DNA from: Hyphomicrobiaceae bacterium UBA4118
Lineage (GTDB): Bacteria > Pseudomonadota > Alphaproteobacteria > Rhizobiales > Methyloligellaceae
DNA: 8,519 bases
Direction of reading: 5' to 3'
Assembly (NCBI GenBank): GCA_002383105.1
Contig: DFXC01000028.1
Location: 14,658-23,176 of the forward strand
The translations under genes and the position numbers were made by a program. The notes beneath the pieces were generated by a model. That model did no database searches and was not told the origin of the DNA. It saw only the letters and a list, made by a program, of their open reading frames with translations. Positions 6,071 through 8,519 of this stretch are shown here, piece after piece (the first letter of the stretch is position 1; every line of letters starts with the position of its first letter).

Positions 6071-6487
6071 CTAGTGCGCTTGCGGGGCGGCGTCGGCTGG
6101 AGGGCTGTCGGCGGGAGGCGCCTCGGCATTATCGCCTTGATCAGGCTCCGTATCCGATGGCTCGTCGGGCGTTGCCCCGGCGGCAGCACCATCGTCGCCC
6201 TCTTCACTGGGCGCGGCATCGACGAAGATCACGCCGTCCTCGATCGAGACCGACTCGTCCCCCTTCATCTCATACTGCTCGCCGTTCTCCAGCTCGACCT
6301 TGCAGCCCTTATCGCAAGGCGGGTCGACCTCGGTCTGCGGCTCGATGGTGAGCTCGTTGCTGTCGCTGCCGACCGTGACGGTGATGGTGTGAGGGTCGGG
6401 ATCGACATTCGAGATGGTAAGAGCCTCCGCCGGAAAGGCGAAGATCATAGCCAGAACGCCAAGGCTAAGAATGCTGACGGTCCTCAT
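6071..6487 (-). CDS. Small exported acidic protein, unknown function
   Basis: A 138-residue protein I cannot assign to a characterised family. It has a clear signal peptide (MRTVSILSLGVLAMIFAFPAEA) with cleavage expected after AEA at residue 22. A compact beta-rich domain follows (about 23-90) with a repeating Thr/Val pattern (TISNVDPDPHTITVTVGS, NELTIEP), the pair Cys58-Asp-Lys-Gly-Cys62, and a strand ending VSIEDGVIFVD. Residues 93-138 are a low-complexity tail rich in Ala, Pro, Asp and Glu, strongly acidic and probably disordered. Similar small exported proteins with a Cys-x-x-x-Cys after a short strand-rich region occur in Hyphomicrobiales, as far as I recall. AGAGGGAA a few bases before the ATG supports the start. 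It converges on the acetyltransferase gene with nine bases between stops. The two cysteines could form a disulfide or bind metal; neither is shown. Confidence 0.72.
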   Translation of the reverse strand: MRTVSILSLGVLAMIFAFPAEALTISNVDPDPHTITVTVGSDSNELTIEPQTEVDPPCDKGCKVELENGEQYEMKGDESVSIEDGVIFVDAAPSEEGDDGAAAGATPDEPSDTEPDQGDNAEAPPADSPPADAAPQAH

Positions 6488-6789
6488 CGCGAGTTCCCTC
6501 TAGAAGGCAGCAACCGCTCCGGGCGCGGGCCCCCGCCCGCTCTTGGTGTTTCGCGTTGGCCTAGCCCAGAACAGCGCCCGGATTGTGTTACCGCAGCGGC
6601 AAAACTTTGCCGCTGTTAATGGTTTCCACGGCCGGCCTAAACCGCCAGCCATCAACGATTTAGCCTTTTACCATCCTCGCCATCACTGTTTGCAAGTCTT
6701 TCGCCGCCCATCAAAAATGCCCCGGGCTGTGAACCGATCCCGCGCGGGCGCGTTTATAGGCTCGCGTTACGGCGCAAAGGAGTTGTGCA
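6488..6789. other. Intergenic region between two divergent small genes
   Basis: About 300 bases with no convincing gene on either strand. It should hold the promoter of the leftward exported-protein gene and that of the rightward tiny membrane gene. It contains a GC-rich hairpin near the left gene (GCGGG at 6525-6529 with CCCGC at 6532-6536), a perfect 22-base dyad at 6594-6615 (listed separately), an eight-base GGCCGGCC palindrome at 6630-6637 flanked by GGTTT and AAACC, and a CCCGCGCGGG palindrome at 6739-6748. A TTTATAG near 6753-6759 could serve as a -10 box for the rightward gene, but no matching -35 is evident. The stretch 6600-6720 is visibly richer in A/T than the flanking genes, as expected for a control region. 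Confidence 0.5.
6594..6615. repeat. Perfect 10-bp inverted repeat (possible operator or hairpin)
   Basis: Arms CAGCGGCAAA (6594-6603) and TTTGCCGCTG (6606-6615) are exact reverse complements around a two-base centre. The near-absence of a spacer suits binding by a dimeric DNA-binding protein. As RNA it could fold as a seven-base stem with an eight-base loop, but no U-run follows in either direction, so a terminator is less likely. It lies 107 bases upstream of the leftward gene's ATG and about 175 bases upstream of the rightward gene's first start. Confidence 0.5.
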
Positions 6790-6966
6790 GTGCAAAAAGG
6801 AAACGTCTTGGCGATCAACGAGGGCGTCCTTACACTGAAAAAACGTGGAGAGGACAGCCCTCCAATCGGAGAGGAGCTTCCGATGGAACTCACAGCCACC
6901 ATCACCGCCATCATGGCGATCATGTCGTTCGGCTTTCTCGCCGCCGTCATTCTGGGAATGATCTAG
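6790..6966 (+). CDS. Tiny single-helix membrane protein (58 residues, or 27 from an internal ATG)
   Basis: An open frame ending at TAG 6964-6966. From the GTG at 6790 it gives 58 residues, supported by AAAGGAG (6776-6782) seven bases upstream. From the in-frame ATG at 6883 it gives 27 residues, supported by GGAGAGGAG seven bases upstream. The shared C-terminal part (MELTATITAIMAIM, then SFGFLAAVILGMI) is one hydrophobic helix long enough to cross the inner membrane. The longer form adds a hydrophilic, charged N-terminal segment (LKKRGEDSPPIGEELP). Both starts are well placed, so I cannot decide between them; the longer frame is listed. A terminator-like hairpin begins at the stop codon, which supports a real transcript ending here. 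No function is recognised; very short membrane peptides often bind and adjust larger membrane complexes, but no partner is evident. Confidence 0.45.
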   Translation: MQKGNVLAINEGVLTLKKRGEDSPPIGEELPMELTATITAIMAIMSFGFLAAVILGMI

Positions 6967-7003
6967 AGGCGCGCGTCTTGGGCCCCAAGCGGGCCTCTCT
7001 TTA
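6965..7003 (+). terminator. Hairpin at the end of the tiny membrane gene
   Basis: Nested dyads: outer arms AGAGGC (6965-6970) and GCCTCT (6993-6998), and inner arms CTTGGG (6977-6982) and CCCAAG (6984-6989). CTTT follows at 6999-7002. The outer arm begins within the TAG stop of the upstream frame. The inner one-base centre would open into a larger loop in RNA. The T-run is short, so termination strength is uncertain. Confidence 0.4.
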
Positions 7004-7023
7004 GCCTTCAGTCTTACGGCGTT

Positions 7024-7062
7024 CCCGGGCGGTCATGGCCGCCTGGGATTTCGGGCTTTTTT
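7024..7062 (+). terminator. Second hairpin followed by six T residues
   Basis: CCC-G-GGCGG (7024-7032) pairs with CCGCC-T-GGG (7039-7047) across a six-base loop, giving nine pairs including one G-T. A run of six T lies at 7057-7062, nine bases beyond the stem. That gap is larger than in a typical intrinsic terminator, so this may be a backup site for rightward transcription. No T-run suits it as a terminator for the leftward metH gene. Confidence 0.4.
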
Positions 7063-7088
7063 GGGGAGACCCTCGGCTCCTACCCGCC

Positions 7089-8519
7089 TCATTCAGCGGC
7101 GTCGGCGATGCGCTTCGGGTCGTAACTGAGGATCGGCGCGAGCCAGCGCTCGGCCTCCTCTGGGCTCCAGTCTTTGCGGCTCGCGTAGTCGAGCACCTGG
7201 TCGCGCCCGATCTTGCCCACGCCGAAATAGCGGCTTTCCGGATGTGCGAAATAGAGGCCCGAGACGGCGGCCGCGGGCCACATGGCGTAGCTCTCGGTCA
7301 GCTTCAGCCCGGTCGCCTTCTCGGCATCCAGCAGCGTGAACAGCGTGCGCTTCTCGGTGTGGTCGGGCTGGGCGGGATAACCCGGGGCAGGCCGGATGCC
7401 GGCATAGTCTTCCGCGATCAGTTGCTCGTTGGTGAGCGTCTCGCCGGGCGCGTAGGCCCAAAGCTCCCGGCGCACCTTCGCATGTAGCGCCTCGGCGAAG
7501 GCCTCTGCCAGCCGGTCGGCGAGCGCCTTGACCATGATCTTCGAGTAATCGTCGTTGGCCCGCTCGAAGCGCCGCGCTAGGTCCTCCTCGCCGATCCCCG
7601 CGGTCACGGCGAACCCGCCGACATAATCGGGGATCCCGGTCTCCCTGGGCGCTACGAAATCGGCCAGGGCGAGATTGGCGCGTGCCCCGTCCCGCGCCAT
7701 CTGCTGGCGGAGCGCATGCAGCGTGGCGAGGCGCTTGGTTCGGGTATCGTCGGTGTAGAGCTCGATATCGTCACCCACGCTATTCGCCGGCCAGAAGCCG
7801 ACGACGCCATTGGCGGTGAGCCACTTCTCCTCGACGAGCTGGCGGAGCATGTTGCGCGCGTCCTCGTAGAGGTGCCGCGCGGCCTCACCGTATTTGTCGT
7901 CCTTGAGGATGCGGGGAAACGCGCCCTTGAGTTCCCAAGCCTGGAAGAACGGCGTCCAGTCGATATGGCGGGCAAGCTCGCTCAGATCGTAGCTGCGGAA
8001 GGCGCGCGTACCGAGGAAGCTCGGCTTCTTCGGTGCATAACCGGCCCAGTCGAGCTTGAGGCGGTTGGCTCTGGCATCGGCGATCGAGGTGCGGTTCTTA
8101 TCGGCCTGGCCGCGGGCGTAAGACTCGGCCATGCGCGTATATTCCTCGCGCACCCGCGCGATCGCCTTGGGACGCTCCTCAGGCGACATCAAGCCTGACA
8201 CGACGCCCACGGCCCGGCTCGCGTCGGTGACGTAGATCGCCTGGCTGCGGTGATAGTTCGGGCTGATCTTCACCGCCGTGTGCACGCGGCTCGTGGTGGC
8301 GCCGCCGATCAGAAGCGGCAGGTCGAAGCCTTCGCGCTCCATCTCGGCCGCGACGTGGCACATCTCGTCGAGCGATGGCGTGATCAGACCCGACAGGCCG
8401 ATGATATCCACCTTCCGCTCGCGCGCGGTGTCGAGGATCTTCTGGGCGGGGACCATGACGCCCAAATCGAACACCTCGTAATTGTTGCATTGGAGCACGA
8501 CGCCGACGATGTTCTTGCC
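7089..8519 (-). CDS. metH: Cobalamin-dependent methionine synthase MetH, C-terminal part (start outside window)
   Basis: The last 476 residues of MetH, which methylates homocysteine to methionine using methylcobalamin, with 5-methyltetrahydrofolate as donor. The frame is open to the right edge, so the homocysteine, folate and cap domains lie beyond it. Numbered from the window edge, residues 1 to about 110 are the end of the B12-binding domain: [13 protein letters not shown], which directly follows the cobalamin-ligand D-x-H-x-x-G motif just outside the window; [12 protein letters not shown]; and [15 protein letters not shown]. After a charged linker, about 150-476 form the S-adenosylmethionine-binding reactivation domain, with [20 protein letters not shown], the signature [15 protein letters not shown] (about 376-390) and [19 protein letters not shown]. 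All motifs are intact and the C-terminus is of normal length. Any cobalamin riboswitch would be upstream, outside the window. No clear terminator follows its stop. Confidence 0.96.
   Translation of the reverse strand, partial: GKNIVGVVLQCNNYEVFDLGVMVPAQKILDTARERKVDIIGLSGLITPSLDEMCHVAAEMEREGFDLPLLIGGATTSRVHTAVKISPNYHRSQAIYVTDASRAVGVVSGLMSPEERPKAIARVREEYTRMAESYARGQADKNRTSIADARANRLKLDWAGYAPKKPSFLGTRAFRSYDLSELARHIDWTPFFQAWELKGAFPRILKDDKYGEAARHLYEDARNMLRQLVEEKWLTANGVVGFWPANSVGDDIELYTDDTRTKRLATLHALRQQMARDGARANLALADFVAPRETGIPDYVGGFAVTAGIGEEDLARRFERANDDYSKIMVKALADRLAEAFAEALHAKVRRELWAYAPGETLTNEQLIAEDYAGIRPAPGYPAQPDHTEKRTLFTLLDAEKATGLKLTESYAMWPAAAVSGLYFAHPESRYFGVGKIGRDQVLDYASRKDWSPEEAERWLAPILSYDPKRIADAAE

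Noticed and set aside
6543..7004. 153-codon plus-strand frame across the intergenic region and the tiny membrane gene
   Set aside because: It lacks a good ribosome site, is rich in Arg and His at its end only because it reads the membrane gene in another frame, and spans the likely control region.
7716..8198. 160-codon plus-strand frame within metH
   Set aside because: Complementary to well-conserved MetH sequence; no independent support.

Overview
The window is GC-rich, densely coded chromosomal DNA from an alphaproteobacterium, most likely Hyphomicrobiales (Rhizobiales). Three things point there: the family make-up (ChaA-type antiporter, DUF2188 protein, RimK with a PF05618 protease, MetH, and a NodB-like deacetylase with a TFDLCE motif); the strong G/C third-position bias that opens long antisense frames; and a sequence at about 6027-6056 that resembles a widespread rhizobial intergenic repeat. 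I cannot name a genus from sequence alone. Most of the window is housekeeping or ordinary accessory content. I see no phage, transposase, CRISPR array, tRNA or rRNA.

Layout. (1) 3-1127 (+): calcium/proton antiporter of the ChaA family, probably cut at its 5' end by the window edge. It converges on 1143-1364 (-), a small DUF2188 protein. (2) 1503-2012 and 2037-2942 (+): a two-gene unit encoding a retropepsin-like 'ATP-dependent zinc protease' family protein (RimB-like) and RimK, the ribosomal protein S6 glutamate ligase. Together they probably set and trim glutamate tails on S6. (3) 3046-3801 (+): exported von Willebrand factor A protein with an intact metal-binding motif; its Shine-Dalgarno lies in the loop of a predicted hairpin. 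(4) 3875-4141 and 4138-4419 (+): a ParD-like/ParE-like toxin-antitoxin pair in which the toxin frame is broken by one in-frame TAG, leaving the antitoxin intact. (5) 4546-5568 and 5534-6061 (+): an exported polysaccharide deacetylase with a good promoter and ribosome site, overlapped by 35 bases by a GNAT acetyltransferase whose C-terminus is read from the repeat-like sequence. (6) 6071-6487 (-): a small exported acidic protein. (7) 6488-6789: about 300 bases without a convincing gene, holding a perfect 10-bp dyad. (8) 6790-6966 (+): a tiny single-helix membrane protein, followed by two hairpins. (9) 7089-8519 (-): the last 476 residues of cobalamin-dependent methionine synthase MetH, whose start lies beyond the right edge.

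I found no clearly new multi-gene system. The points most worth a second look are the amber-interrupted ParE-like toxin, the tiny membrane protein with two well-placed starts and its own terminator-like hairpins, the perfect dyad upstream of it, and the repeat-derived tail of the acetyltransferase.
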